Origin: an uncultured Selenomonadaceae bacterium
GTDB taxonomy: Bacteria > Bacillota > Negativicutes > Selenomonadales > Selenomonadaceae
DNA: 6,311 nucleotides
Reading direction: 5' to 3'
Assembly: GCA_905236785.1 (NCBI GenBank)
Contig: CAJOQC010000185.1
Span: 1-6,311 of the forward strand
Part shown: positions 1 through 6,311 of the stretch, one piece after another
Position numbering within the stretch: position 1 is the stretch's first letter
Layout: every line of letters begins with the position of its first letter
Program-made: the position numbers and the translations under genes
The notes under the pieces: model-generated
What the model was told of the DNA's origin: nothing
Database searches by the model: none
The model's input: only the letters and a program-made list of their open reading frames with translations

Positions 1-27
1 ACATTTCATACCATAAAAAAACAATAA

Positions 28-56
28 TTGCAGTTACAACAAAAATTTGCTATGAT
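28..56 (+). promoter_or_regulatory. Predicted sigma-A promoter of the pur operon
   Basis: A TTGCAG -35-like hexamer at 28-33 is followed, after a 17-nt spacer, by TATGAT at 51-56. The TG at 48-49 gives an extended -10 (TGCTATGAT). The sequence before the -35 is very A/T-rich, which would suit an UP-type element. Transcription would start near 62-64, leaving a leader of about 50 nt before purE. This is the only good promoter-like match I see, and it sits where an operon promoter is expected. The match is by eye; no start site has been measured. Confidence 0.6.
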
Positions 57-100
57 GAAAACGGTTAAATCTTGCCGAAGGTACAATCACTATACGAAAC

Positions 101-105
101 GGGGG
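101..105 (+). promoter_or_regulatory. Ribosome binding site of purE
   Basis: A run of five G ends 7 nt before the purE ATG at 113. It is complementary to the C-rich anti-Shine-Dalgarno end of 16S rRNA and supports this start. It also fits the start of the protein at the conserved first beta strand, [12 protein letters not shown]. Confidence 0.6.
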
Positions 106-112
106 TAATTCT

Positions 113-598
113 ATGAAAGTTTCCGTTATCATGGGCAGCGATTCGGATTTTCCCATCATAAAAGCTACCGTGGAACTCTTGAAACAATTCGGCATTGATA
201 CGGAAGTAAACGTCGCTTCGGCGCACCGCACGCCGGAAAAAGTCCGCGAGTTGGCGCAGGGCGCCCCAAAGCGCGGCGTGGGTGTGTTTATCGTGGCGGC
301 GGGGGCGGCGGCTCATCTGGCGGGTGTCGTGGCAAGTTATACCACGTTGCCGGTAATCGGCGTACCCATAAACGCCACGCCCTTAAACGGCATGGATGCG
401 CTTTTAAGCACCGTACAGATGCCAAGCGGTATTCCCGTTGCCACAATGGCGGTGAACGGCGCAAAGAACGCAGCGGTTTTTGCCGCCGAAATCTTTGCCC
501 TCGGCAACGACGAAATCAAAGAAAAACTTGCGGCCTATCGCGAAAAAATGAAATCCGATGTCGAAAAGAAGTCGGAAAGGGTAAACGCTCAACTATAA
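113..598 (+). CDS. purE: PurE, N5-carboxyaminoimidazole ribonucleotide mutase (class I type)
   Basis: PurE forms CAIR (4-carboxy-AIR), the sixth stage of purine synthesis, in the cytoplasm. Class I enzymes move the carboxylate of N5-CAIR made by PurK. The 161-residue protein has the usual family length. Visible motifs are the GSDSD loop at residues 8-12, SAHRTP at 36-41 with the presumed catalytic His38 (counterpart of E. coli His45), AAHL at 66-69 with His68, and [11 protein letters not shown] at 101-111. SAHRT and AAHL point to class I rather than the class II (direct AIR carboxylase) form known from Treponema. The glycine-rich segment reads [10 protein letters not shown] where E. coli has GAGGAAHLPG, so two glycines and a proline are alanine; I recall similar variants in clostridial homologues. 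It is first in the operon, 20 nt before purC. No purK is present in the window. Family assignment is very secure; class I is likely. Confidence 0.96.
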   Translation: MKVSVIMGSDSDFPIIKATVELLKQFGIDTEVNVASAHRTPEKVRELAQGAPKRGVGVFIVAAGAAAHLAGVVASYTTLPVIGVPINATPLNGMDALLSTVQMPSGIPVATMAVNGAKNAAVFAAEIFALGNDEIKEKLAAYREKMKSDVEKKSERVNAQL

Positions 599-618
599 AG
601 TAAGGGGTAACATACACC

Positions 619-1329
619 ATGGAAAAAAAGGCTATTTACGAAGGCAAGGCAAAAATTCTCTACGAAACGGATAATTCCGACGAACTTCTTGTTTACTATA
701 AAGACGATGCCACGGCGGGCAACGGCGCGAAAAAAGGCACGATTGTGGATAAAGGCATAATGAACAACAAGATGACGAAATTTTTCTTCGACCTCTTGGC
801 AGAACATGGCATTGAGCATCATTGCCTTGCCGTGCCGAGCGAACGGGAAATGCTCGTAAAAAAACTTACGATAATTCCCCTTGAAGTCATTATCCGCAAC
901 GTGGCGGCGGGTTCGTTGGCGGCGCGGTTGGGGCTTGCCGAAGGTACGAAAATGAAAATCCCCGTCATCGAATTTTGCTACAAAAACGACGATTTGGGCG
1001 ACCCCATGGTAAACAGGTATCACATTTTGGCCATGGAACTTGCCACCGACGACGAGTTGACCACCATACAAAATCTGTCCCTTAAAATAAACGACATCCT
1101 GACGAAATTCCTCAAGGAGAAAAAAGTTGATTTGATTGATTTTAAGCTGGAATTTGGCCGCGATAAGGACGGCAAAGTAATTTTGGCGGACGAAATTTCC
1201 CCCGACAACTGCCGCTTTTGGGACAGCGACACCAAAGAAAAACTTGACAAAGACCGTTTCCGCCGTGACTTGGGCGGCGTGGAAGATGCCTACAAAGAGA
1301 TGCTCCGCCGTTTGACGGGGCAGGAATAA
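619..1329 (+). CDS. purC: PurC, SAICAR synthetase
   Basis: PurC joins aspartate to CAIR using ATP, giving SAICAR (seventh stage), in the cytoplasm. At 236 residues it matches the short bacterial single-domain form. Family landmarks in order are YEGKAKILY at 7-15 (nucleotide-binding N-terminus), the DDATAGNGAKKG loop at 29-40, PLEVIIRNVAAGS at 87-99 (first signature), GDPMVNRYH at 127-135, IDFKLEFG at 173-180 (second signature) and DEISPDNCRFWD at 191-202. The loop residue often Phe (ATAFNG) is Gly here, a variant I believe occurs in other Firmicutes. AAGGGG at 602-607 lies 11 nt before the ATG, and the second codon onwards matches the family start. It lies 20 nt after purE and 11 nt before purF, consistent with one transcript. 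Its product goes to PurB, which is not in this window. Confidence 0.97.
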   Translation: MEKKAIYEGKAKILYETDNSDELLVYYKDDATAGNGAKKGTIVDKGIMNNKMTKFFFDLLAEHGIEHHCLAVPSEREMLVKKLTIIPLEVIIRNVAAGSLAARLGLAEGTKMKIPVIEFCYKNDDLGDPMVNRYHILAMELATDDELTTIQNLSLKINDILTKFLKEKKVDLIDFKLEFGRDKDGKVILADEISPDNCRFWDSDTKEKLDKDRFRRDLGGVEDAYKEMLRRLTGQE

Positions 1330-1340
1330 AACGGTGCAAA

Positions 1341-2753
1341 ATGACTGACTGGAAAGAAGAATGTGGCGTTTTCGGCGTGTATTCCACGGCGCGAAACGTC
1401 GCGGAGCTTACATATCACGGGCTTTTTGCCCTTCAGCATCGCGGGCAGGAAAGTTGCGGCATCGCCGTGACCGACGGCGCATGGATGGACGTGAGCCGCG
1501 GCATGGGGTTGGTGAACGAAGTTTTTCGCCATCAAATTCCCTTTATGGAGGGGCAAAAAATCGCCATTGGCCATGTGCGCTACTCCACCACCGGCTCGAG
1601 CCTTATGGCCAACACGCAACCCCTTCTTGTTAATTACGCCGGCGGAAAAATAGCCTTGGCGCATAACGGCAATCTTACAAACGCTGCCGCAATTCGTCGG
1701 GATTTGGAGGAACAGGGGACGATTTTTCAAACTTCCATTGATTCGGAGGTCTTTGTAAATCTCATCGCCCGCTCCCGCAAGGACACCATTGAAGAGAAAA
1801 TTTTGGACAGCCTAAAGAAAATTCGCGGCGCGTATTGCCTCACGATTATGACCGAGGACAAACTGATAGGCGTGCGCGACCCGCAGGGCTTCCGCCCGCT
1901 GTGCATCGGTAAATCAAGCGGCGAATTTGGCGAAGCCTTTGTTGTTGCGTCGGAAAGTTGCGCCCTTGACGTGGTTGATGCAGAATTTGTGCGGGACGTA
2001 GAACCCGGTGAAATGGTAATTATCGACGGCAACGGCCTAAAGAGCGTGAAATTTGCAACGGGAGAAAAACGCGCCGCCTGTATATTTGAGTACATTTATT
2101 TTGCCCGCCCCGATTCGGTTATCGACGGTCAAAGCGTGCATAATGCGCGATTTATGATGGGGCGGATGCTCGCAAAAGAAAGCGGGTTTCGCGGAGATAT
2201 TGTAATATCCGTGCCGGACAGCGGCAACACCGCCGCATCGGGTTTTGCCTGCGAGGCGGGCATTCCCTATGTTGACGGTTTAATGAAAAACCGCTATATC
2301 GGAAGGACGTTCATTCAGCCCACCCAGAAGCAACGAAAAACCGCCGTGAAAATGAAACTTAACCCCATTCGCGCCTCCGTTGCGGGAAAATCGGTGATTA
2401 TCGTCGATGATTCCATTGTTCGCGGCACGACCAGCGGCAAAATAGTGAAGATGCTCCGCAACGCCGGGGCAAAGTCGGTGCATATGTGCATTTCTTCCCC
2501 GCCCATTACTCACCCATGCTATTACGGCATAGACACCAGCGTAAGGAAGGAACTTATCGCCGCCACAAAATCCGTGGAGGAAATACGAGAGTTTATCGGC
2601 GCGGATTCTTTGCATTTTTTGTCCTTGGAGGGGCTAAAAAAATGCACCGGGGCGATAGACCCCGAGGATATGTGCTACGCCTGCTTTAACGGCGGCTACC
2701 CGGTGGCGAACGAAAACGCCGACAAATATGTTTTTGAGCAGCAAAAGTGCTGA
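1341..2753 (+). CDS. purF: PurF, glutamine PRPP amidotransferase (Fe-S type)
   Basis: PurF makes phosphoribosylamine from PRPP and glutamine, the committed first step and usual feedback-control point (AMP/GMP). The 470 residues comprise an N-terminal nucleophile glutaminase and a phosphoribosyltransferase domain. Cys8 in EECGVFG is the expected nucleophile, freed by removing a 7-residue propeptide. Glutaminase motifs are HRGQES at 33-38, GHVRYSTTG at 77-85 and HNGNLTN at 108-114. The PRPP-binding loop is VIIVDDSIVRGTTSG at 352-366, and KNRYIGRTFI at 316-325 is typical. Cys247, Cys393, Cys445 and Cys448 (last two as CYAC) match the four [4Fe-4S] ligands of the B. subtilis enzyme, so an oxygen-sensitive cluster is inferred. 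The Shine-Dalgarno is weak: AGGAA at 1322-1326, 14 nt upstream, inside the end of purC. Translation may therefore depend partly on purC. Start choice is firm because the catalytic Cys must lie near the N-terminus. Confidence 0.97.
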   Translation: MTDWKEECGVFGVYSTARNVAELTYHGLFALQHRGQESCGIAVTDGAWMDVSRGMGLVNEVFRHQIPFMEGQKIAIGHVRYSTTGSSLMANTQPLLVNYAGGKIALAHNGNLTNAAAIRRDLEEQGTIFQTSIDSEVFVNLIARSRKDTIEEKILDSLKKIRGAYCLTIMTEDKLIGVRDPQGFRPLCIGKSSGEFGEAFVVASESCALDVVDAEFVRDVEPGEMVIIDGNGLKSVKFATGEKRAACIFEYIYFARPDSVIDGQSVHNARFMMGRMLAKESGFRGDIVISVPDSGNTAASGFACEAGIPYVDGLMKNRYIGRTFIQPTQKQRKTAVKMKLNPIRASVAGKSVIIVDDSIVRGTTSGKIVKMLRNAGAKSVHMCISSPPITHPCYYGIDTSVRKELIAATKSVEEIREFIGADSLHFLSLEGLKKCTGAIDPEDMCYACFNGGYPVANENADKYVFEQQKC

Positions 2754-2761
2754 TGTTTTAC

Positions 2762-2768
2762 GAAGGGA
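2762..2768 (+). promoter_or_regulatory. Ribosome binding site deciding the purM start
   Basis: GAAGGGA lies 11 nt before the ATG at 2780. It would be inside the coding sequence if translation began at the alternative in-frame ATG at 2753 (which overlaps the purF stop as TGATG) or at the GTG at 2747. It therefore favours 2780. Confidence 0.55.
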
Positions 2769-2779
2769 ATTGCGAATTT

Positions 2780-3841
2780 ATGGAAAACAAAATGACCTAT
2801 AAAGATGCGGGAGTTGACATTGAGGCGGGCAACCGCGCAGTGAACATGATAAAAGGCAGCGTAAAATCCACCTATCGCCCGGAAGTTATCGGCGAATTGG
2901 GCGGTTTTGGCGGGCTTTTCGCCCTAAACGCCCAAAAGTACGAAAACCCGGTGTTGGTTTCGGGCGCAGACGGCGTAGGCACGAAACTGAAATTGGCTTT
3001 TATGGCCGATAAGCATGACACGATTGGCCAAGATGCGGTTGCCATGTGCGTAAACGATATTTTGGTGCATGGCGCAGAGCCGCTCTTCTTCTTGGATTAT
3101 CTTGCCCTTGACAAAATCGACGAAGAAAAGACCCAAAAAATCGTGGGCGGCGTTGCCGACGCCTGTAAAGAGGCAGGTTGCGCCCTAATTGGCGGCGAAA
3201 CGGCGGAAATGAGCGGCTTTTACCGCGAAGGCGAGTACGACGTGGCCGGCTTTGCCGTGGGCATCGTCGAACGGGACAAATTGATTACCGGCGAAAAAAT
3301 CAAAGAAGGGGACGTTGTTTTGGGGGTGCCATCTTCGGGGCTTCACTCCAACGGATTTTCCTTGGTGCGAAAAATCGTGTTCGACGTAAAACATTTGCGC
3401 CTTGAAGACCATATCGACGAACTTGGCAAAACCTTGGGCGAAGAATTGCTGACCCCGACGCGGCTTTACCCCAAAGTTTGCCTACCGCTTATTCATGAAT
3501 TTCAAATAAGCGGCATGGCGCATATTACGGGGGGCGGCCTTTACGACAACATCGAGAGGATATTGCCCCAAGGGTTGGCAGCCACGATACACGCCGACGC
3601 TTGGGAAGCTCCCCTTATTTTCTCGTTGCTGAAGGTGTGGGGCAATTTGGCGACGGCGGAAATGTACCGCACATTTAACATGGGGATTGGCATGGTCATA
3701 ATCGCCGACCCCATGGAGGCGGCAAAAATTCGCGTTCGCCTTTCCACCATGCGGGAAGAATGTTTTGACATTGGGCGCATAGTAAAAGGCGACGGCAAAG
3801 TGACGATTAAAGGCGCGACGGACGATGATAATAAAGCGTGA
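2780..3841 (+). CDS. purM: PurM, phosphoribosylformylglycinamidine cyclo-ligase (AIR synthetase)
   Basis: PurM closes the imidazole ring, turning FGAM into AIR with ATP (fifth stage, cytoplasmic, normally a dimer). From this start it has 353 residues, close to the family's roughly 345. Motifs in order: YKDAGVDIEAG at 7-17, GGFGGLF at 41-47, GADGVGTKLKLA at 62-73, DAVAMCVNDILVHGAEP at 85-101, GGETAEMSGFY at 138-148, YDVAGFAVG at 153-161, SSGLHSNGFSLVRK at 185-198, HITGGG at 248-253 and FNMGIGM at 299-305. This is the complete AIRS N- and C-terminal pair. The start at 2780 is chosen because it has a good Shine-Dalgarno and puts only six residues before the conserved Tyr. An ATG at 2753 would add nine residues and couple directly to the purF stop. 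The last 17 nt overlap purN. No key motif looks damaged. Confidence 0.96.
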   Translation: MENKMTYKDAGVDIEAGNRAVNMIKGSVKSTYRPEVIGELGGFGGLFALNAQKYENPVLVSGADGVGTKLKLAFMADKHDTIGQDAVAMCVNDILVHGAEPLFFLDYLALDKIDEEKTQKIVGGVADACKEAGCALIGGETAEMSGFYREGEYDVAGFAVGIVERDKLITGEKIKEGDVVLGVPSSGLHSNGFSLVRKIVFDVKHLRLEDHIDELGKTLGEELLTPTRLYPKVCLPLIHEFQISGMAHITGGGLYDNIERILPQGLAATIHADAWEAPLIFSLLKVWGNLATAEMYRTFNMGIGMVIIADPMEAAKIRVRLSTMREECFDIGRIVKGDGKVTIKGATDDDNKA

Positions 3842-4460
3842 CAAAGACAAAAAGGAAATTTTGGGGGTTTTATGCTCCGGGCGCGGCACAAATTTGGAGT
3901 CCATAATAAAAGCGGTGAAGGATGGCGGCATCAACGCCGAAATTGCCGTTGTGGTGGCTGACAAAAAGGATGCTTTTGCCCTTAAACGCGCCGAGAACGC
4001 CGGCATAAAGGCAGTGTGCGTGGATTATAAATCCTTTTCTCAGCGCGAGGACTTTGAAAACGCCATAATGGAAGAACTAAAAAAATGCGGCGTAACCCTA
4101 ATTATTTTGGCGGGCTTTATGCGGATATTGGGCAAGAATTTTGTTCGCGAATACAGCGGGCGCATGATGAACATTCACCCCGCCCTTTTGCCTTCCTTCG
4201 TTGGGGCGCACGCCCACAGGGATGCCCTTAGCTACGGCGTTAAGGTTTCGGGATGCACAGTTCATTTTGTGGACGAAGGCATGGACACAGGGCCTATAAT
4301 CGTGCAGTCCGCCGTGCCGGTAAAGGACGACGATACGGAAGAAACCCTTGCGGCGCGTATTTTGGAGGAGGAACACAAAATTTACCCAAAAGCCATAAAA
4401 CTTTATTGCGACGGCCGCTTAAAAATTGACGGCCGCAAGGTGGAAATTTTGGACGAATGA
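3825..4460 (+). CDS. purN: PurN, phosphoribosylglycinamide formyltransferase (folate-dependent)
   Basis: PurN transfers a formyl group from 10-formyltetrahydrofolate to GAR, giving FGAR (third stage, cytoplasm). The 211-residue protein is near family length. It shows the phosphate-binding loop CSGRGTN at 17-23, LAGFMRILG at 95-103, NIHPALLPSF at 116-125 and the GART signature around HFVDEGMDTGPII at 147-159. The catalytic trio known from E. coli (Asn106, His108, Asp144) corresponds to Asn116, His118 and Asp154, all kept. The start overlaps the end of purM by 17 nt in another frame, with AAAGG at 3809-3813 as a likely ribosome binding site 11 nt upstream, so coupled translation is expected. 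No ATG or GTG lies between this start and the first conserved strand, so alternatives are few. The C-terminus carries a DGRLKIDGRK repeat, reflected in DNA as two GACGGCCGC copies. Confidence 0.96.
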   Translation: MIIKRDKDKKEILGVLCSGRGTNLESIIKAVKDGGINAEIAVVVADKKDAFALKRAENAGIKAVCVDYKSFSQREDFENAIMEELKKCGVTLIILAGFMRILGKNFVREYSGRMMNIHPALLPSFVGAHAHRDALSYGVKVSGCTVHFVDEGMDTGPIIVQSAVPVKDDDTEETLAARILEEEHKIYPKAIKLYCDGRLKIDGRKVEILDE

Positions 4461-4570
4461 AAGGATTTTCCGATTTTGCCCGCAAGGGTCATTATGACAA
4501 CGAACAAGCAGCAATGAGGGGAGAATATCATGCTAAAAATAAAACGCGCTTTGATAAGCGTGTCGGATAA
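4457..4570 (+). CDS. Doubtful small ORF between purN and purH (37 aa)
   Basis: An ATG overlapping the purN stop as ATGA opens a 37-codon frame ending in TAA inside purH. The product would be hydrophilic and basic, starting [15 protein letters not shown], with no membrane segment or motif I recognise. AAGGTGG at 4437-4443 is a possible but distant (13 nt) ribosome binding site. The last 41 nt overlap purH, so only about 24 codons are independent, and an open stretch that short is likely by chance. If translated, it could carry ribosomes across the 69-nt gap to purH. No function is assigned; it may simply be spacer. Confidence 0.2.
   Translation: MKGFSDFARKGHYDNEQAAMRGEYHAKNKTRFDKRVG
4516..4524 (+). 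promoter_or_regulatory. Strong ribosome binding site of purH
   Basis: GAGGGGAGA ends 5 nt before the ATG at 4530. It is the strongest-looking Shine-Dalgarno in the window and follows the widest intergenic gap (69 nt). This suggests that purH initiates independently rather than through coupling to purN. Confidence 0.65.
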
Positions 4571-5126
4571 AACGGGTATTGTCGAATTTGCCCGCAAAAT
4601 AAATGCGGCGGGAGTTGAAATTGTGTCCACCGGCGGCACCATGAAAGCCTTAAAGGCGGCGAACATTCCCGTGACCTATGTAAGCGACGTGACAGGGTTT
4701 CCCGAAATAATGGACGGAAGGGTAAAAACCCTAAACCCCTACATTCACGGCGGAATTTTGGCGGTGCGGGACAACGAACGCCACATTCGCGAAATGAAGG
4801 AACACAAAATCACCCCCATTGACATGGTGGTGGTGAACCTTTATCCCTTTAAGGAAACGATTGCCAAAGAGGGCGTAACCCTTGCCGAAGCGGTGGAAAA
4901 TATCGACATCGGCGGGCCTGCCATGATTCGGGCGGCGGCGAAAAATTTCAAATTCGTCACCGTGGTCACAAACCCCGGGCGTTACGACGAAATTGCCGAA
5001 GCGATAGCAAAAGAAGGTTGCGTCGGCGGTCTTACCCGTATGCAACTTGCCGAAGAAGCCTTCGCCCATACGGCGGATTATGATGCGGCCATTCGCGACT
5101 ACCTGAAGGAGTTGGCGGCAAAATGA
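4530..5126 (+). CDS. purH: Stand-alone IMP cyclohydrolase (PurH N-terminal domain only)
   Basis: This protein closes FAICAR to IMP, the last step of the pathway. It has 198 residues, against about 510-590 for bifunctional PurH, and matches only the MGS-like cyclohydrolase domain (human ATIC about 1-199). Visible are [12 protein letters not shown] at 10-21, the phosphate loop STGGT at 33-37, [15 protein letters not shown] at 56-70, NLYPF at 103-107, [15 protein letters not shown] at 125-139 and [12 protein letters not shown] at 177-188. The human catalytic residues Lys66, Tyr104, Asp125 and Lys137 correspond to Lys66, Tyr105, Asp126 and Lys138, so activity is expected. His in the usual KTLHP is Asn69. 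The protein ends at the domain border, and its TGA overlaps the purD ATG. No transformylase motif follows, so this is a clean split, not a frameshift. AICAR formylation must be encoded elsewhere. Some other bacteria and archaea also have separate domains. Confidence 0.93.
   Translation: MLKIKRALISVSDKTGIVEFARKINAAGVEIVSTGGTMKALKAANIPVTYVSDVTGFPEIMDGRVKTLNPYIHGGILAVRDNERHIREMKEHKITPIDMVVVNLYPFKETIAKEGVTLAEAVENIDIGGPAMIRAAAKNFKFVTVVTNPGRYDEIAEAIAKEGCVGGLTRMQLAEEAFAHTADYDAAIRDYLKELAAK
5106..5111 (+). promoter_or_regulatory. Ribosome binding site of purD inside purH
   Basis: AAGGAG, a full Shine-Dalgarno core, lies 11 nt before the purD ATG and within the last codons of purH. With the ATGA stop/start overlap it supports coupled translation and the start at 5123. 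Confidence 0.6.
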
Positions 5127-6311
5127 ACATTTTGGTGGTAGGTTCGGGAGGCAGGGAACACGCCCTTGCCTTTAAGCTCCGCGACAGCGATAAATGCGAA
5201 AAGCTCTACGCCATGCCCGGCAACCCCGGCATGAAAAATATCGCCGAATGTGTATCGGACGTGGACATCAACAACAATGAGGCCGTTGTTAAGTTTTGCC
5301 AAACTCATTACATCGACCTTGCGGTAATTGGACCTGAGGCTCCCTTGGTAAACGGCTTGGCGGATGCCTTGGCGGCGGCACACATAAAAGTCTTCGGTCC
5401 TAAGAAAACGGCAGCGCAACTTGAAGGCTCGAAGGCCTTTGCCAAAAATCTCATGAAAAAATACGGCATACCCACGGCGCGTTACGAAATATTTGCCGAT
5501 GCCGCCCGCGCCCGTTCCTATGTGCGGCAAATGGGCGCGCCGATTGTTGTGAAAGCTGACGGCTTGGCGGCGGGCAAAGGCGTAACCGTGGCCGAAACCG
5601 TGGACGCGGCTGTGGAGGCCGTAGATGCCGCGCTAACCAACACCGGCGCAAAAGTTGTTATCGAAGAATATATGGAAGGGGAGGAAGCCTCTCTTTTGGC
5701 CTTTGCCGACGGTGAAACCGTCATTCCCATGATAAGCGCCCAAGACCACAAACGCGCCTTTGACGGCGACAAAGGGGCAAACACCGGCGGCATGGGCGCG
5801 TATGCTCCTGCGCCTGTGGTGACGAAAGAAATTGTCGAGGAAGTTACAAACAAAATCCTAAAGCCAACTATCGCGGCCATGAAAGAGCTTGGTTGCCCCT
5901 ATCAAGGCTGTTTGTACGCAGGGCTGATGATTACCGACGAAGGAGCGAAGGTTGTGGAGTTTAACTGCCGTTTCGGCGACCCTGAGACACAGGTGGTCTT
6001 GCCCCTTTTGGACGGCGATTTGGCGGAAATAATGATGGCCTGCGCTGAAGGAAACTTAGGGGGCATAAAGATAAATTGGCGGGATGAAAGCGCGGCCTGC
6101 GTTGTTATGGCCTCCGGCGGCTATCCCGGCGAATACGAAAAGGGTTTTCCGATTACGGGCATAGACGAGGCGCATGAAAAAGGTTGCATGATTTTCCAGG
6201 CGGGGACAAAGGAAGAAGGCAACGAACTTGTCACCAACGGCGGCAGAGTGCTTGGCGTTGTCGCCCTTGACAAAAATTTGCGACAAGCGGTGAAGTCGGC
6301 CTATGATGGCG
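5123..6311 (+). CDS. purD: PurD, phosphoribosylamine-glycine ligase (GAR synthetase), 3' end cut by the window
   Basis: PurD joins glycine to phosphoribosylamine with ATP, giving GAR (second stage). It also draws off the unstable product of PurF. The frame is open from the ATG to the window edge, 396 codons; full-length family members are about 420-430 residues, so roughly 25-35 are missing. It shows the N-domain GSGGREHAL at 7-15 and IGPEAPL at 69-75. The ATP-grasp region includes EGSKAFAK at 101-108, [13 protein letters not shown] at 142-154, [15 protein letters not shown] at 180-194, [19 protein letters not shown] at 207-225 and the metal-binding stretch [12 protein letters not shown] at 279-290. 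The C-domain begins around residue 325. The common HAGT near the C-terminus is QAGT at 359-362. It starts inside the purH stop as ATGA. The cut comes from the window edge, not a mutation. Confidence 0.96.
   Translation, partial: MNILVVGSGGREHALAFKLRDSDKCEKLYAMPGNPGMKNIAECVSDVDINNNEAVVKFCQTHYIDLAVIGPEAPLVNGLADALAAAHIKVFGPKKTAAQLEGSKAFAKNLMKKYGIPTARYEIFADAARARSYVRQMGAPIVVKADGLAAGKGVTVAETVDAAVEAVDAALTNTGAKVVIEEYMEGEEASLLAFADGETVIPMISAQDHKRAFDGDKGANTGGMGAYAPAPVVTKEIVEEVTNKILKPTIAAMKELGCPYQGCLYAGLMITDEGAKVVEFNCRFGDPETQVVLPLLDGDLAEIMMACAEGNLGGIKINWRDESAACVVMASGGYPGEYEKGFPITGIDEAHEKGCMIFQAGTKEEGNELVTNGGRVLGVVALDKNLRQAVKSAYDG

Noticed and set aside
75..100. CCGAAG and ACGAAAC in the leader as a possible PurR PurBox.
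   Set aside because: A PurBox pair should be inverted and about 16-17 nt apart. These copies are in the same orientation, lie downstream of the promoter, and match the flanking consensus poorly.
1361..1633. Plus-strand 90-codon frame inside the start of purF.
   Set aside because: It is an arginine-rich shadow in a shifted frame over the conserved glutaminase domain, with no Shine-Dalgarno or family match.
2747..2779. Upstream GTG (2747) and ATG (2753) starts extending PurM by 11 or 9 residues.
   Set aside because: The added residues are not family-like and the GAAGGGA ribosome binding site at 2762-2768 points to 2780. The ATG at 2753, with its TGATG overlap with purF, remains a possible second start.
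3482..4006. Long open frame on the minus strand (174 codons) across the purM-purN junction.
   Set aside because: It lies opposite two strongly conserved genes, has no recognisable domain, and its composition is what the complement of these GC-biased codons would give. The same holds for the 160-codon minus-strand frame at 589-1071.
4410..4437. Two GACGGCCGC copies 19 nt apart; their palindromic CGGCCG cores could pair as a 6-bp hairpin, suggesting a terminator near the end of purN.
   Set aside because: No U-tract follows, the loop is 12 nt, and the repeat is explained by the in-frame DGRLKIDGRK peptide at the PurN C-terminus, a region that often looks like this in the family.

Overview
The window holds most of a compact, one-strand de novo purine biosynthesis operon: purE, purC, purF, purM, purN, a short purH and purD (cut by the right edge), in that order. 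All genes lie on the + strand. Each junction is either a short gap (11 to 69 nt) or an overlap (purM/purN 17 nt, purH/purD 4 nt). A single promoter-like signal precedes purE, and I see no terminator anywhere. The operon therefore probably continues past the right edge.

Organism: the gene order E-C-F-M-N-H-D is the one known from clostridia. PurF is of the Bacillus type, with a short propeptide and four cysteines placed like those that bind a [4Fe-4S] cluster. G-rich Shine-Dalgarno sites are frequent. Together these suggest a Bacillota (Firmicutes) bacterium, perhaps a Clostridia or Negativicutes lineage of intermediate GC content. This is inference; nothing in the window names the species.

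Layout: 1-112 is a leader with an extended -10 promoter and about 50 nt of untranslated RNA. purE and purC follow (CAIR and SAICAR formation), then purF (the committed first step), purM (AIR synthetase) and purN (GAR formylation). A 69-nt gap after purN holds a doubtful small ORF. Then come the cyclohydrolase-only purH (final ring closure to IMP) and purD (GAR synthetase, last residues missing).

How they work together: PurF, PurD and PurN make FGAR from PRPP, PurM closes the imidazole ring, PurE and PurC carry AIR to SAICAR, and the PurH fragment closes FAICAR to IMP. Steps with no gene here are FGAM synthesis (purL or purS/Q/L), AIR carboxylation by PurK, SAICAR cleavage (purB) and AICAR formylation. 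The last gap is the most notable feature. PurH stops cleanly at its domain border and lacks the whole AICAR transformylase half, with purD starting inside its stop codon. Otherwise this is ordinary core metabolism, and I found no sign of a novel system, mobile element, CRISPR array or RNA gene.
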